Shown here: positions 31,659-39,464 of the stretch, piece after piece
How the letters are laid out: every line of letters starts with the position of its first letter
How positions within the stretch are numbered: position 1 is the stretch's first letter
Assembly (NCBI RefSeq): GCF_013391085.1
Contig: NZ_CP058334.1
Coordinates: 2,294,001 to 2,358,000, forward strand
Origin: Natronomonas halophila
GTDB taxonomy: Archaea > Halobacteriota > Halobacteria > Halobacteriales > Haloarculaceae
Direction: 5' to 3'
DNA: 64,000 nucleotides
The notes under the pieces: generated by a model
What the model was told of the DNA's origin: nothing
Databases searched by the model: none
What the model saw: the letters and a program-made list of their open reading frames with translations, nothing else
Made by a program: the position numbers and the translations under genes

Positions 31659-32569
31659 GGGAATCGGCCGGGACCGCCGGGGCCGTTACCGCCGCGGCCG
31701 GGTCCGAGGTTGACCTGCTGTGGGCCGCCACGGATGCGGTCCTTGACGCGGTTGCCGTACCAGAGGCCGATGACGAGGCCCGTCAGGTGTGCGAAGTGGG
31801 CGACGCCGCCGAGGATGTCCCCGGAGACCGCAAACAGCGAGAAGGCCGCAAAGAGGATGGTCAGCGTCCGGATGGACATGGGGATGAAGAAAAACAGGAG
31901 CACCTTCAGGTCCGGCGAGGTAATCGAGAGAACGCCCATGATGGCCATGAGCGCGCCGGAGGCACCGAGGACGCGGACCGTCTCGCCGGTCGCGAGGCCG
32001 AGGCCGACCTGTGCGAGACCGGCGGCCATGCCGCTGATGAGGAACAGCGCGGTGAACTTCTTGGAGCCGACCTGTCGCTCGACGATGGGCGCGAAGAAGT
32101 ACAGCGCGATGCCGTTGAAAAGCAGGTGGGTCGGCCCGTTGTGGGCGAACACCGAGACGACCCACGTCCAGACGTATTCGGGGTTGGTCGTGGTGAGCGT
32201 AAAGAGGCCGTACCACTGCTGGGAGCCGATGGGAACGCCGAAAAGCGGCGCGAGGAGGTACTGGATTCCGAAGACGACGACGATGACGCCGAGGAACAGA
32301 TACGAGACGTTGTTCCGGAAGTAGCCCAGCGGACCGCCGGCGCCGGTATCGAGGCCGACCTTGGCCAGCAGCCCCTGCGAGCGACCGCCTCGGCTTTCGA
32401 CGGAGTCGTCGAAGCCGCTATCGAAGACCCCCTTCGGGTCGTTCCAGTTCTCGAGGCCGGGACAGCCGTGGTTCTCCGGCAGGCGGTGGTCGCTACAGAA
32501 GGTCCCACCGCAGTGCCGACAGTTGTACGGCATGTTCTCGTGGGCCCCGCACACGTCACACTTCGCCAT
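31655..32569 (-). CDS. rhomboid intramembrane serine protease with AN1 zinc finger
   Basis: The 304-aa protein starts with an AN1-type zinc finger (CDVCGAHENMPYNCRHCGGT then FCSDHRLPENHGC, residues 4-36) followed by six helices. HLLFN with H148 and N152, catalytic S204 (GASGAL) and H261 (A-H261-L-T-G264) form the rhomboid dyad. It cleaves within membranes. The AN1 finger suggests ubiquitin-like or stress-linked regulation in archaea. It precedes endonuclease V with overlapping frames. Confidence 0.92.
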   Translation of the reverse strand: MAKCDVCGAHENMPYNCRHCGGTFCSDHRLPENHGCPGLENWNDPKGVFDSGFDDSVESRGGRSQGLLAKVGLDTGAGGPLGYFRNNVSYLFLGVIVVVFGIQYLLAPLFGVPIGSQQWYGLFTLTTTNPEYVWTWVVSVFAHNGPTHLLFNGIALYFFAPIVERQVGSKKFTALFLISGMAAGLAQVGLGLATGETVRVLGASGALMAIMGVLSITSPDLKVLLFFFIPMSIRTLTILFAAFSLFAVSGDILGGVAHFAHLTGLVIGLWYGNRVKDRIRGGPQQVNLGPGRGGNGPGGPGRFP

Positions 32570-32696
32570 TACCCCGTCGTAGCCGTCGAGTCGGCAAAGT
32601 CGTTGGGATGTGTGGCAACCGCTGGAACGCCCTCCGCCCCCGCCAAACGGTGCCGCGGCGGCCAGCGTTATCCCCCCTTCACGAGATAGCTAGCCT

Positions 32697-33122
32697 ATGG
32701 TCGCCCATCTCGGCCACGTCCACCTGAAGGTTCGCGACGTCGAACGGGTAGGTTCCTTCTACACCGACGTGTTCGACCTCGCGATTACCGAACGGGTCGG
32801 CCGATACGCCTTCCTCTCCTTCGGCGAGCAGCACCACGACGTCGCCTTACAGGGTGTCGGCGCGGATGCGCCCACCCCCGCTCCGGGCGTCGGCCTGTAC
32901 CACGCCGCCTTCGAAGTCGAGAGTTCGGACGAACTGCGTGCTGTCTACGAGACCCTCGATGAGCGCAGCGTCGACGTCTCGCCGGTCGACCACGGCATCA
33001 GCAAGGCGCTCTACTTCGATGACCCGTCGGGTAACGGACTGGAGGTGTACCTCGACACGCGCGATACCATGGAGGAGGACTGGGTGGGCACCAACAGCCG
33101 ATTCGACCCGACGGCGCTGTAG
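32697..33122 (+). CDS. VOC family (glyoxalase-type) protein
   Basis: The 141-aa protein is one vicinal-oxygen-chelate domain: HVHLKVRDVERVGSFYTDVF, AFLSFGEQHHDVALQG, GLYHAAFEVESSDELRAVYE and LYFDDPSGNGLEVYLDT. It belongs to the catechol dioxygenase/glyoxalase-like fold, with metal ligands at H8 and E-containing motif GLEVY. Activity unknown. Convergent with the BFN gene after 6 nt. Confidence 0.88.
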   Translation: MVAHLGHVHLKVRDVERVGSFYTDVFDLAITERVGRYAFLSFGEQHHDVALQGVGADAPTPAPGVGLYHAAFEVESSDELRAVYETLDERSVDVSPVDHGISKALYFDDPSGNGLEVYLDTRDTMEEDWVGTNSRFDPTAL

Positions 33123-33128
33123 GCCGCC

Positions 33129-33569
33129 CTATTTCACCTCGAAGGCGTCCGGCGGTTGGCCGGCCGCTTCGAGCACTTCGTCGGAGACCCGAATCGGGCA
33201 GTCGACGCGGAGGGCGATGGCGATGGCGTCGCTGGGGCGGGCGTCGAGGACGACCTCCCGGCGTTCGCCGTCGGCGTACCGCTCGGCGTCGATTTTCGCG
33301 AGGAAGGTGTTCTCCGAGAGGTCGTCGATGCGCACCCGGTCGATGGCGCCGCCGAACTCGGTGAGCATCTCCACGAAGAGGTCGTGGGTCAGCGGCCGCT
33401 CGAAGGGCCGGCCCTCCAGCGCGTGCGAGATGGACTTCGCCTGGTCGGCGCTGATGAATATCGGTATCGCCTCATCGCGTGCCCGCAGCACGACGACCGG
33501 TGCGCCTTCGTCGCCCCCCTCTTCGACGCTTACCCCAAGGCCGTGGACGGTCGCCTCGTGTGTCATCAT
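33129..33569 (-). CDS. bifunctional nuclease family protein
   Basis: The 146-aa protein has the BFN signature VVVLRARDEAIPIFISADQA, SISHALEGRPFERPLTHDLF and LDARPSDAIAIALRVDCPI (conserved RPSDAIALALR core). The family is known from thermophilic bacteria and plants as a putative DNase/RNase. Start alternatives are the two adjacent Met codons at 33569 and 33566. Confidence 0.88.
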   Translation of the reverse strand: MMTHEATVHGLGVSVEEGGDEGAPVVVLRARDEAIPIFISADQAKSISHALEGRPFERPLTHDLFVEMLTEFGGAIDRVRIDDLSENTFLAKIDAERYADGERREVVLDARPSDAIAIALRVDCPIRVSDEVLEAAGQPPDAFEVK

Positions 33570-33627
33570 ATACCAATCGGGCGAGCGGCACCAAAACTTT
33601 TCGCACGAGGGGGTCCCACCGAGGGGT

Positions 33628-33957
33628 ATGAGCGACCCCTACGTCGTCGTTATCAAGCCCTCCGCACGACGGGTGAGCCGTGCGGCGGGCGAGTGGGTCG
33701 CCCGGGAGGGCCGCTTCAGGCCCTTCGATTCGAAGGCGCTGGCCCGCGAGTGGGCCCGCGAGGCCAGCCCGCAGGGTCGGACGCTCTGGGTACAGGATGC
33801 CCATCCGGACGACGACGGACCCGCGGACGGCTATCTGCTCGCTCGGGCCAGTCGCCTCAGAAGTAACGAAACGGAGTTGCCCGGCGAGCAGCGGGCATTC
33901 GGTGACTTGCTCGCCAACGGGCAACGGAACCCGGGGCCGAAGGCGGACCGGTCCTGA
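33628..33957 (+). CDS. hypothetical 109-aa protein
   Basis: The gene encodes MSDPYVVVIKPSARRVSRAA..., a basic/acidic mixed protein with a beta-strand start and a long C-terminal region ending GQRNPGPKADRS. The ATG at 33628 begins the halophile-like frame; the longer upstream frame is antisense to BFN and improbable. Short, basic SARRVSR and the AREWAREA stretch suggest a nucleic acid role, but no family is recognised. Confidence 0.6.
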   Translation: MSDPYVVVIKPSARRVSRAAGEWVAREGRFRPFDSKALAREWAREASPQGRTLWVQDAHPDDDGPADGYLLARASRLRSNETELPGEQRAFGDLLANGQRNPGPKADRS

Positions 33958-34047
33958 ACGCACGGGTCAGCCATCGACGGGTACATCCCCACCCCGCTTG
34001 CGCGGCCCCGACCGAAGGCAAGGCGGCGAGGGAGCATTAGAGTACCC

Positions 34048-34075
34048 CGTGCAATCGTTGCACGGTGTGCACACT
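34048..34075 (-). terminator. double palindrome after the FilR1-type regulator
   Basis: CGTGCAATCGTTGCACG (34048-34064) is a perfect 7-3-7 palindrome and GTGTGCACAC (34066-34075) a perfect 10-bp one. They lie 4 nt beyond the stop of the minus-strand regulator. In transcript they form two adjacent hairpins, so a terminator is likely, though an operator is possible. No U-tract follows. Confidence 0.4.
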
Positions 34076-34079
34076 GGAT

Positions 34080-34874
34080 TCAGAACGCCTCGGCCGGGAT
34101 GACCGTTGCCTCGGCGTGGTAGGCCTCGTAGAGGTCCTCCGCCCACTCGCGGACGCGCTCGTCGGTCGCCTCCAGCAGCGCTCGGGGAAAGCCCTCGTCG
34201 TCCTCGACGCCGATCTGGACGGTTTCGCCGTCGGCGATACCGAGAAAGAAGGGCGGGTCCGACGACATCTCGAGGACCGTCATCCTGCCCGTCGCCAGTT
34301 TCTCGCGGAACAGCGGCGCGAACTCCCCTGACGTAATCGTCTCCTTGACCGAGGGCGAGACGATGAGTTCGGCTTCGAGGGCGTCGCTGGTTATCTGCTC
34401 GTGTGCGAGTCTCGTCCCTTCGATATCGACCGAGGGAAACACCGCACGGAATCGGTCGGCATCACGGATGCGTTCGACCTGCGCTCGCGCGGGCGTGTAG
34501 GGGTCGCCCTCCGACGGTGTCACCACCCTCGCGTCCGACAGCGCCGTAATATCGAGGTCGAACTCCTCGGTCGGGAACCACCGCAGGAAGGGCGCGAGGT
34601 CCTCGGCGGCCTCGACGGTTTCGGCGAGGTTCCGCGTGGCCTCGATAATCTGCTGGCCGACCGGCGTCAGTCGGTAGGTATTCCCGCTGTTTTGGACCCA
34701 TCCGCGGTCCTGGAAATCGTTGAGCGCGCGGGTGACCGTCGAGCGGGAGGTATCGAGGTCGACCCTGAGTTCCCGCTGGGTCGCCGCCCCCTCGTCGAGC
34801 AACCGCTCCAACAGCCGGACCCGGGTCTCCGACCGGGTCAGAAAGGAGATGCTGTCTATCGTTGCTTGGTCCAT
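34080..34874 (-). CDS. HTH regulator, FilR1/DUF1724 type
   Basis: The 264-aa protein has a winged helix (about 5-70: DSISFLTRSETRVRLLERLL, TQRELRVDLDTSRSTVTRAL, NDFQDRGWVQNSGNTYRLTP) followed by a FilR1-like effector domain (about 95-260, WFPTEEFDLDITALSDARVV and FREKLATGRMTVLEMSS). Start at 34874 gives the canonical N-terminus MDQATID. It is divergent from the enoyl-CoA hydratase gene, which it may control. Confidence 0.85.
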   Translation of the reverse strand: MDQATIDSISFLTRSETRVRLLERLLDEGAATQRELRVDLDTSRSTVTRALNDFQDRGWVQNSGNTYRLTPVGQQIIEATRNLAETVEAAEDLAPFLRWFPTEEFDLDITALSDARVVTPSEGDPYTPARAQVERIRDADRFRAVFPSVDIEGTRLAHEQITSDALEAELIVSPSVKETITSGEFAPLFREKLATGRMTVLEMSSDPPFFLGIADGETVQIGVEDDEGFPRALLEATDERVREWAEDLYEAYHAEATVIPAEAF

Positions 34875-34959
34875 TCGATTGGGTGATGATTCTTCGTGAA
34901 TAAAACACCTGTCCCGTTTCCCCGCCACGTTTTAATATCGACCACGGGACAGCATCGGT

Positions 34960-35748
34960 ATGGAATCAGTTGGCACGGGTCTGGCAGCAATCGACTACGA
35001 GACGCCGCGGGCGGACGTCTATCTCTCGCGGCCCGACAAGCGCAACGCGATGACGACCGACCTGATGCGCGACCTGACGACCGCCATCGAACAGGTCAGC
35101 GCGAACGACGATGTCTACGCGATGACACTGCTCGGCGAGGGCCCCGTCTTCTGTGCGGGGATGGACCTCGAGATGATGCGCAACCGGGTCGAGGAGGACT
35201 CCGACATCGAGCGGGACGTCTTCCCCGAGTTGCTCGATACCATCGAAACCGCCCGCCAGCCCGTCGTCGCGGGCATCAAACGCGCCGCCCCCGCGGGTGC
35301 CTTCGAGTTGACGCTGCCCTGTGACTTCCGCGTGCTCGGCTCGGAGGCGACCTACGGCGTCATCGAGGTGAAACTGGGGACCTTCCCCCACGGCGGCGCG
35401 ACCCAGCGACTGCCCCGGCTTGTCGGCCTCTCGAAGGCCAAGGAACTCGTGTTGACCGGCGAGTTCATCGACCCCGAGGAGGCGCTGGACTGCGGGCTGG
35501 TCCACGAGGTCTGCGAGGACGAGGCCGTCGACGAACGGGCGAAGGCCTTCGCCGACCGTCTCTGTGAGAACGCGCCGCTGGGGCTCCGAGAGGGGAAGAA
35601 AGCCCTCAATGCGGCCTTCGAGACGCCGCTGGAGCAGGGTCTCGAACTCGAACGCTCGCTGGGGCGGGCACTTGACGACACCCACGACTACCGCGAGGGC
35701 TTCGAGGCGCGCATCGAGGACCGAGAACCGGAGTTCCGCGGCGAATAG
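34960..35748 (+). CDS. enoyl-CoA hydratase/isomerase family protein
   Basis: The 262-aa protein has the crotonase fold: RPDKRNAMTTDLMRDL, EGPVFCAGMDLEMMRNR (oxyanion-hole region), GAFELTLPCDFRVLGSEATY and GVIEVKLGTFPHGGATQRLP. It hydrates or isomerises an acyl-CoA in fatty-acid or amino-acid degradation. An 85-bp divergent promoter (TTTTAATATCG near 34930) separates it from the regulator. Confidence 0.92.
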   Translation: MESVGTGLAAIDYETPRADVYLSRPDKRNAMTTDLMRDLTTAIEQVSANDDVYAMTLLGEGPVFCAGMDLEMMRNRVEEDSDIERDVFPELLDTIETARQPVVAGIKRAAPAGAFELTLPCDFRVLGSEATYGVIEVKLGTFPHGGATQRLPRLVGLSKAKELVLTGEFIDPEEALDCGLVHEVCEDEAVDERAKAFADRLCENAPLGLREGKKALNAAFETPLEQGLELERSLGRALDDTHDYREGFEARIEDREPEFRGE

Positions 35749-35804
35749 GCCTCGGGCCACGAAACTGCCATAAGATACTTTCAGGCCCAGCGATAGGAAT
35801 CGGT

Positions 35805-36284
35805 ATGCGCTTGTCACCGCTGGCTCTCGGACTCGCGGTTCTACTGACAGTCAGTCTGGCGGGGATGCCCGCCGCTGCGGCCGTACAGGAACGCGAGAAC
35901 GACCCCGGCGCCGGCGAGGTTGCCGCGGCGTACAACGAGAACGTCGATAGCCTCCCGGGCGTCATCAAAGACCGGGCCGCCAACGAACGAGTCGAGTTGA
36001 ATATCGAGTCCTCGGAGGGCGGCACCGAAACCTACACCGCCATCACCGACGGTGATGCCCGCATCACCGGGCTTCAGGAGGGCAGCCACGACCCCACCCT
36101 CCGTGTGAGCACCGACGAGGCGACCATCCGTGAAATCGCGAACGCGGAGAACACTGGCGCGGCCGCCGCCGAAGCCTACGAATCCGGCGATATCCGAATC
36201 GAGGGCGTCGGCATGGTCAACACCGTCACGGTCGAGGCCGTGAAGGTCGGCCACAGCGTCGGTTCGGCGCTCGGCCTCCTGTAA
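35805..36284 (+). CDS. secreted protein of unknown function
   Basis: The 159-aa protein has a signal peptide (about 1-27: LALGLAVLLTVSLAGMPAAA) and an acidic mature domain of alpha/beta type (PGVIKDRAANERVELNIESS, DATRITGLQ-type beta strand with RITGLQEGSHDPTLRVSTDE). No cysteines are present. The predicted cell-surface location and lack of known motifs leave the function open. An upstream GATACTTTC stretch may be its TATA box. Confidence 0.75.
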   Translation: MRLSPLALGLAVLLTVSLAGMPAAAAVQERENDPGAGEVAAAYNENVDSLPGVIKDRAANERVELNIESSEGGTETYTAITDGDARITGLQEGSHDPTLRVSTDEATIREIANAENTGAAAAEAYESGDIRIEGVGMVNTVTVEAVKVGHSVGSALGLL

Positions 36285-36358
36285 CGGCTCTCTTTCTGCC
36301 GCTCGCGTTCCCCGACGACTAACGAGGCGTTTTTCTCGCCAGCGTTCCAAGGTCGGAT

Positions 36359-36598
36359 ATGGACGACACCGACGGGGGGTTCCAGAAGGGCCGCAAGGCA
36401 GCGACGTTCCTCATCCTCCCCTTCGTCGCGCTGGGCATCGGGAATCTGATTCTCATCCTCCAGTGGGGTATCGACCCGCTGTGGGGCTTCGTGCTCCTCC
36501 CGCCGATTCTGTTCATCTCGGCTATCGGCTGGATTGCCATCCGCGGCGGCTTCGCCGAGGACCGGACCGGGGACAGCGACTACAACGGCGGCGTCTAG
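36359..36598 (+). CDS. small two-helix membrane protein
   Basis: The 79-aa protein has a charged N-terminus (MDDTDGGFQKGRKAATF) and two helices (about 18-38 and 42-63) with a short acidic tail ending YNGGV. It is a typical small haloarchaeal membrane protein; function unknown. Confidence 0.72.
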   Translation: MDDTDGGFQKGRKAATFLILPFVALGIGNLILILQWGIDPLWGFVLLPPILFISAIGWIAIRGGFAEDRTGDSDYNGGV

Positions 36599-36640
36599 GA
36601 ATTGGTGTTCTGTAGGTTTTTCTCTGATGTTTAAAAGGGG

Positions 36641-37160
36641 TCACTACCTCCGAAGCCCTCGGCCGGCTGGCGGTCGCTACGCGGGATATCCTCACTTCGT
36701 TCGGATAGTGCCCGCTTAGCGACTAAATTGAACGCCACCCGCCCTCGCCCTTCGATTCCGCCAGGAAACCGCAGCCACACACCTCCCCAACCGACTCCCT
36801 CCTTCGCTTCGCTCAGTCGGTCGTCCCTCGCGCGCTTTCGTCCGACCGCCGCTCACGGGTGCGTTCGCGGCGGTCGGCCAGCGCGCGCCATTTATAAAAG
36901 CCAGTCGGCCGGGAGGATGGGTCGGCCGCACGGCCGACCATCCGACCCGGGGAAGGGCAGGTGCTGTCCCTGGGGGACTGAAAGGGCGAGGCGCGCGAGA
37001 CGCGAACGGAGTGAGCGTCTCGGTCTGGCTGAACGGCGAACGAAGTGAGCCGTGAGGCCGTCTGGCGCCGCAGGGGAGTCGCTACGCGGGCACTACGCGA
37101 GCGAAGCGAGCGTATCCCGCGTAGCGACCGCCAGCGCGCCGAGGGCTTTCGAGGTGGTTG
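36641..37160. repeat. 520-bp noncoding block with mirrored hairpin ends
   Basis: The ends form a long imperfect inverted repeat: left 36641-36690 against the reverse complement of 37111-37160, with a shared 22-bp core CTGGCGGTCGCTACGCGGGA. Each end is itself a hairpin: left GTCGCTACGCGGG with a partner GCCCGCTTAGCGAC (36711-36724), right GTCGCTACGCGGG with CCCGCGTAGCGAC (perfect, 37078-37129). The interior has no convincing ORF. The layout recalls a nonautonomous mobile element; no target duplication or transposase was confirmed. Confidence 0.5.
36891..36990 (+). ncRNA. candidate structured RNA inside the noncoding block
   Basis: TTTATAAAAG (36891-36900) is a good TATA box. About 15 nt later a strong hairpin (36915-36943, GGATGGGTCGGCC with GGCCGACCATCC) starts, followed by GTCCCTGGGGGAC and the motif ACTGAAAGGGCGAGG. 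I recall GGGACTGAAAGGG-type sequences as common in haloarchaeal intergenic DNA, which would need a search to confirm. Transcription is not shown. Confidence 0.35.
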
Positions 37161-37199
37161 CAGTCCGGTTGTCGCCAAGCTCAACTTATAAACGAACTC

Positions 37200-37670
37200 C
37201 TAGTGCCCGTTCCGAACCGGGGCGGGAGCGTACGACTGGTCGCGAGCGACGACGGATTCAGGCTCTATCCGAACCAGCAGCGCGGTGTCGGTCGGATCGG
37301 CGACGTAGCCCGAAAAGCGGGGGTCCCAGTCGGTACGGTCGGGGCCGAGATACCGGGCCAGCAGTCGCTCGGCGAGGTCGCGGTCGAACGGTTCGACGGT
37401 GCCGGTGCCGCGGATCCCGACGTGCTGGACGAGGCCGCGTTCGGCGTCGAAATCGACGACGCCGAGGGCACACCCGGAGTGCTTCTCGACACGGTCGGGG
37501 AAGGTATCGGTCGCGGAATCGCCGAGTATCCAGGCGGCCTCGTCCTCCCAGAGATACCAGACGGGCGATTCGCGGGCGCCTTCCGGCGCCGCCGTAGCGA
37601 GATGGCCGAACAGCGGCCGGGCGAGAAAGGCCTCGATGCTGGCACCGAGGGTGTTCTCGACGACGTTCAT
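37200..37670 (-). CDS. pyridoxamine 5'-phosphate oxidase-like (FMN-binding) protein
   Basis: The 156-aa protein is a split barrel: ASIEAFLARPLFGHLATAAP, VWYLWEDEAAWILGDSATDT, ALGVVDFDAERGLVQHVGIR and the C-terminal LLVRIEPESVVARDQSY. It is of the PPOX/general stress FMN-binding type and differs from the F420 type at 22687. Precise substrate unknown. A TATA-like AACTTATAAAC lies just beyond its 3' end, near 37184-37194. Confidence 0.85.
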   Translation of the reverse strand: MNVVENTLGASIEAFLARPLFGHLATAAPEGARESPVWYLWEDEAAWILGDSATDTFPDRVEKHSGCALGVVDFDAERGLVQHVGIRGTGTVEPFDRDLAERLLARYLGPDRTDWDPRFSGYVADPTDTALLVRIEPESVVARDQSYAPAPVRNGH

Positions 37671-37760
37671 ACCCGTACTGCGGGCGGTTCGGGGATGAAT
37701 GTGGCGATATTTGCCGGAAAAATTGCGGTCCCGTCGCTGGTCGGTGTGGAATGTTGAGAA

Positions 37761-37845
37761 CGCCGAGGAGGAGATTTGAACTCCTGAGTCCGTGAGGACA
37801 GTTGCTCTCGAAGCAACCGCCTTGGCCAGGCTAGGCTACCTCGGC
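37761..37845 (-). tRNA. tRNA-Ser(CGA)
   Basis: On the minus strand: acceptor GCCGAGG pairing with CCTCGGC, anticodon stem-loop GTTGC-TTCGAGA-GCAAC with anticodon CGA, a long variable arm (TGTCCTCACGGACTC) and a GGAG-TTCAAAT-CTCC T-arm. The long variable arm and anticodon make it serine, reading UCG. The discriminator is G and CCA is not encoded. Confidence 0.9.
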
Positions 37846-37924
37846 TCACCTATTCGTGGGGGTGTGGCGACTTTATGGGTTTCGGTCCGCGGCCGTCCGG
37901 TGGTTCGGGAGAGCCGATAGCACC

Positions 37925-38347
37925 TCAGTCCTCGTGGCGAACGACGGTGACGGGCACGGGCGAGCGGCGGACGACCGTCTCGGCGACGCTGCCCAGCAGG
38001 ACCCGCGAGACGCCCTCACGGCCGTGGCTGCCGATGACGACGTGTTCCATGTCGTGTTCCTCGGCGTAATCGACGATGCCTCGCGCGGGCCGGCCGACGA
38101 CGGAGTCGGTCGTGATGTCGATGCCGGCCTCGGCGGCCATCGCCTCGGCCTCCTCGAGGACGGTGTCGGCCCGCTCCTCGGCGGCGGCCATCCAGTCGTC
38201 GGCGCTCCCGGGCCCCCACGCCGTCGCACCGTCGACGGGGTCCATCACGTAGAGCGCGGTAATCGAGTCGGCCGCGAACTGTTCGAACGCGTGTTCGAGC
38301 GCGACGTCGGAGGGGTCCGAGCCGTCGACGGGAACGAGTACCTGCAT
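37925..38347 (-). CDS. universal stress protein (UspA)
   Basis: The 140-aa protein starts MQVLVPVDGSDPSDVALEHA and has TALYVMDPVD, DTVLEEAEAMAAEAGIDI and the nucleotide-binding GSHGREGVSRVLLGSVAETV then VRRSPVPVTVVR. This is the ATP-binding class of UspA. It responds to stress by an unknown output. A TATA-like ACATATAAAGC lies about 25 nt upstream. Confidence 0.92.
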   Translation of the reverse strand: MQVLVPVDGSDPSDVALEHAFEQFAADSITALYVMDPVDGATAWGPGSADDWMAAAEERADTVLEEAEAMAAEAGIDITTDSVVGRPARGIVDYAEEHDMEHVVIGSHGREGVSRVLLGSVAETVVRRSPVPVTVVRHED

Positions 38348-38416
38348 GGACGACGGTTGCAGGGGCCGACATATAAAGCCGGTAGGCCTTTGGCCGGCGG
38401 CCGTGAGGGCCACGGT

Positions 38417-39385
38417 ATGTACGATGCGGTGCCGTCGCTGCTGGACCGGACCGCACGCATCGCGGCGTTTCCCGACGGCAGTCTCGATATCTACTCGGAG
38501 GTCCGCGGCGCCGACGGCGGCCACCTCTCGAAGGCGGCGTTTCAGGACCGTCTCACCGGCGTCCGTTCGCGGGCTTTCCACCTCGACGAACGCGTCGTCG
38601 AACCGGGCGGGCAGGCGGTCAACGCCGCCCAGCAGGCCCACGCACTCGGCGACGAGGTCCGTCTCGACGCCTGTCTGGACCACCACCGCCTCGACCTCCC
38701 GTTCGAGTGCCACTCCCACGGCAAACCGAGCCGGGTCCATATCCACGAGTTCACCGACGGCGACCTCATGTACGTGTCCGAGAGCGACGACGTCGCGGAC
38801 TGGACGGCCGCTGACTTCGACACCCTGCCGGACGCCGACGGCTACTTCGGCGCCAACTGGGCCACCGTCGACGGGATGACCGGTGTACTCCGGAGTCTCG
38901 CTGGCGACCTCGATGGGGAGGCGTTCGTCTTCGACCCCGGCGACGTGACAACCGCCGACCCAGAAGCGGTTCGGAGCCTCGTCGCCGCTCTGGGTACGGT
39001 CGATGACGGTATCGACACCTCCCTCAGCGTCAACGCTCGCGAACTGGCGGCGTTCGCCGACGCCCTCGGCGTGGCGGCCGAGGAAACGGCCGTTCGCGAC
39101 GAAGCCGACATCTCGGCGGTCGTCGTCCACGAGGAAGAATCGGCTCGCGCCGCTTACGAGGGCGGCACCGCGGTGGTTCCGAACCTCAAAATCGACCACG
39201 CGACCCGTAACACCGGCGGCGGCGACCGCTTCGGTGCCGGCTACCTCCATGGCCTCACGGTTGGCAGCGACGTCGAGGCTGCCCTCGCGCTCGGAAACGC
39301 CTGTGCCAGTTACTACGTCGAGACCGGCGAGACCGCGACCGCGGACGAACTGGTCGAATTCATCGACGACTGGTCGATGCTGTAG
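38417..39385 (+). CDS. PfkB family carbohydrate kinase
   Basis: The 322-aa protein ends with the PfkB signature HATRNTGGGDRFGAGYLHGL (catalytic Asp in GGGDRF). The N-terminal half (RAFHLDERVVEPGGQAVNAA, QQAHALGDEVRLD) fits the sugar-binding region. Likely substrate is a sugar or nucleoside, but it cannot be fixed. The start at 38417 gives a full-length fold; the long frame upstream is antisense to uspA. Confidence 0.85.
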   Translation: MYDAVPSLLDRTARIAAFPDGSLDIYSEVRGADGGHLSKAAFQDRLTGVRSRAFHLDERVVEPGGQAVNAAQQAHALGDEVRLDACLDHHRLDLPFECHSHGKPSRVHIHEFTDGDLMYVSESDDVADWTAADFDTLPDADGYFGANWATVDGMTGVLRSLAGDLDGEAFVFDPGDVTTADPEAVRSLVAALGTVDDGIDTSLSVNARELAAFADALGVAAEETAVRDEADISAVVVHEEESARAAYEGGTAVVPNLKIDHATRNTGGGDRFGAGYLHGLTVGSDVEAALALGNACASYYVETGETATADELVEFIDDWSML

Positions 39386-39464
39386 GGGCCGGTTTCGCTG
39401 TGGCCCACGCTTCGGGCTTTCCGGTTGCTGAACCCTTTTGCGGCCGTCGCGTCTATCCTCGGGC

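Noticed and set aside
36641-37160. CRISPR array
   Set aside because: Repeats are inverted and irregular, not direct and evenly spaced with unique spacers.
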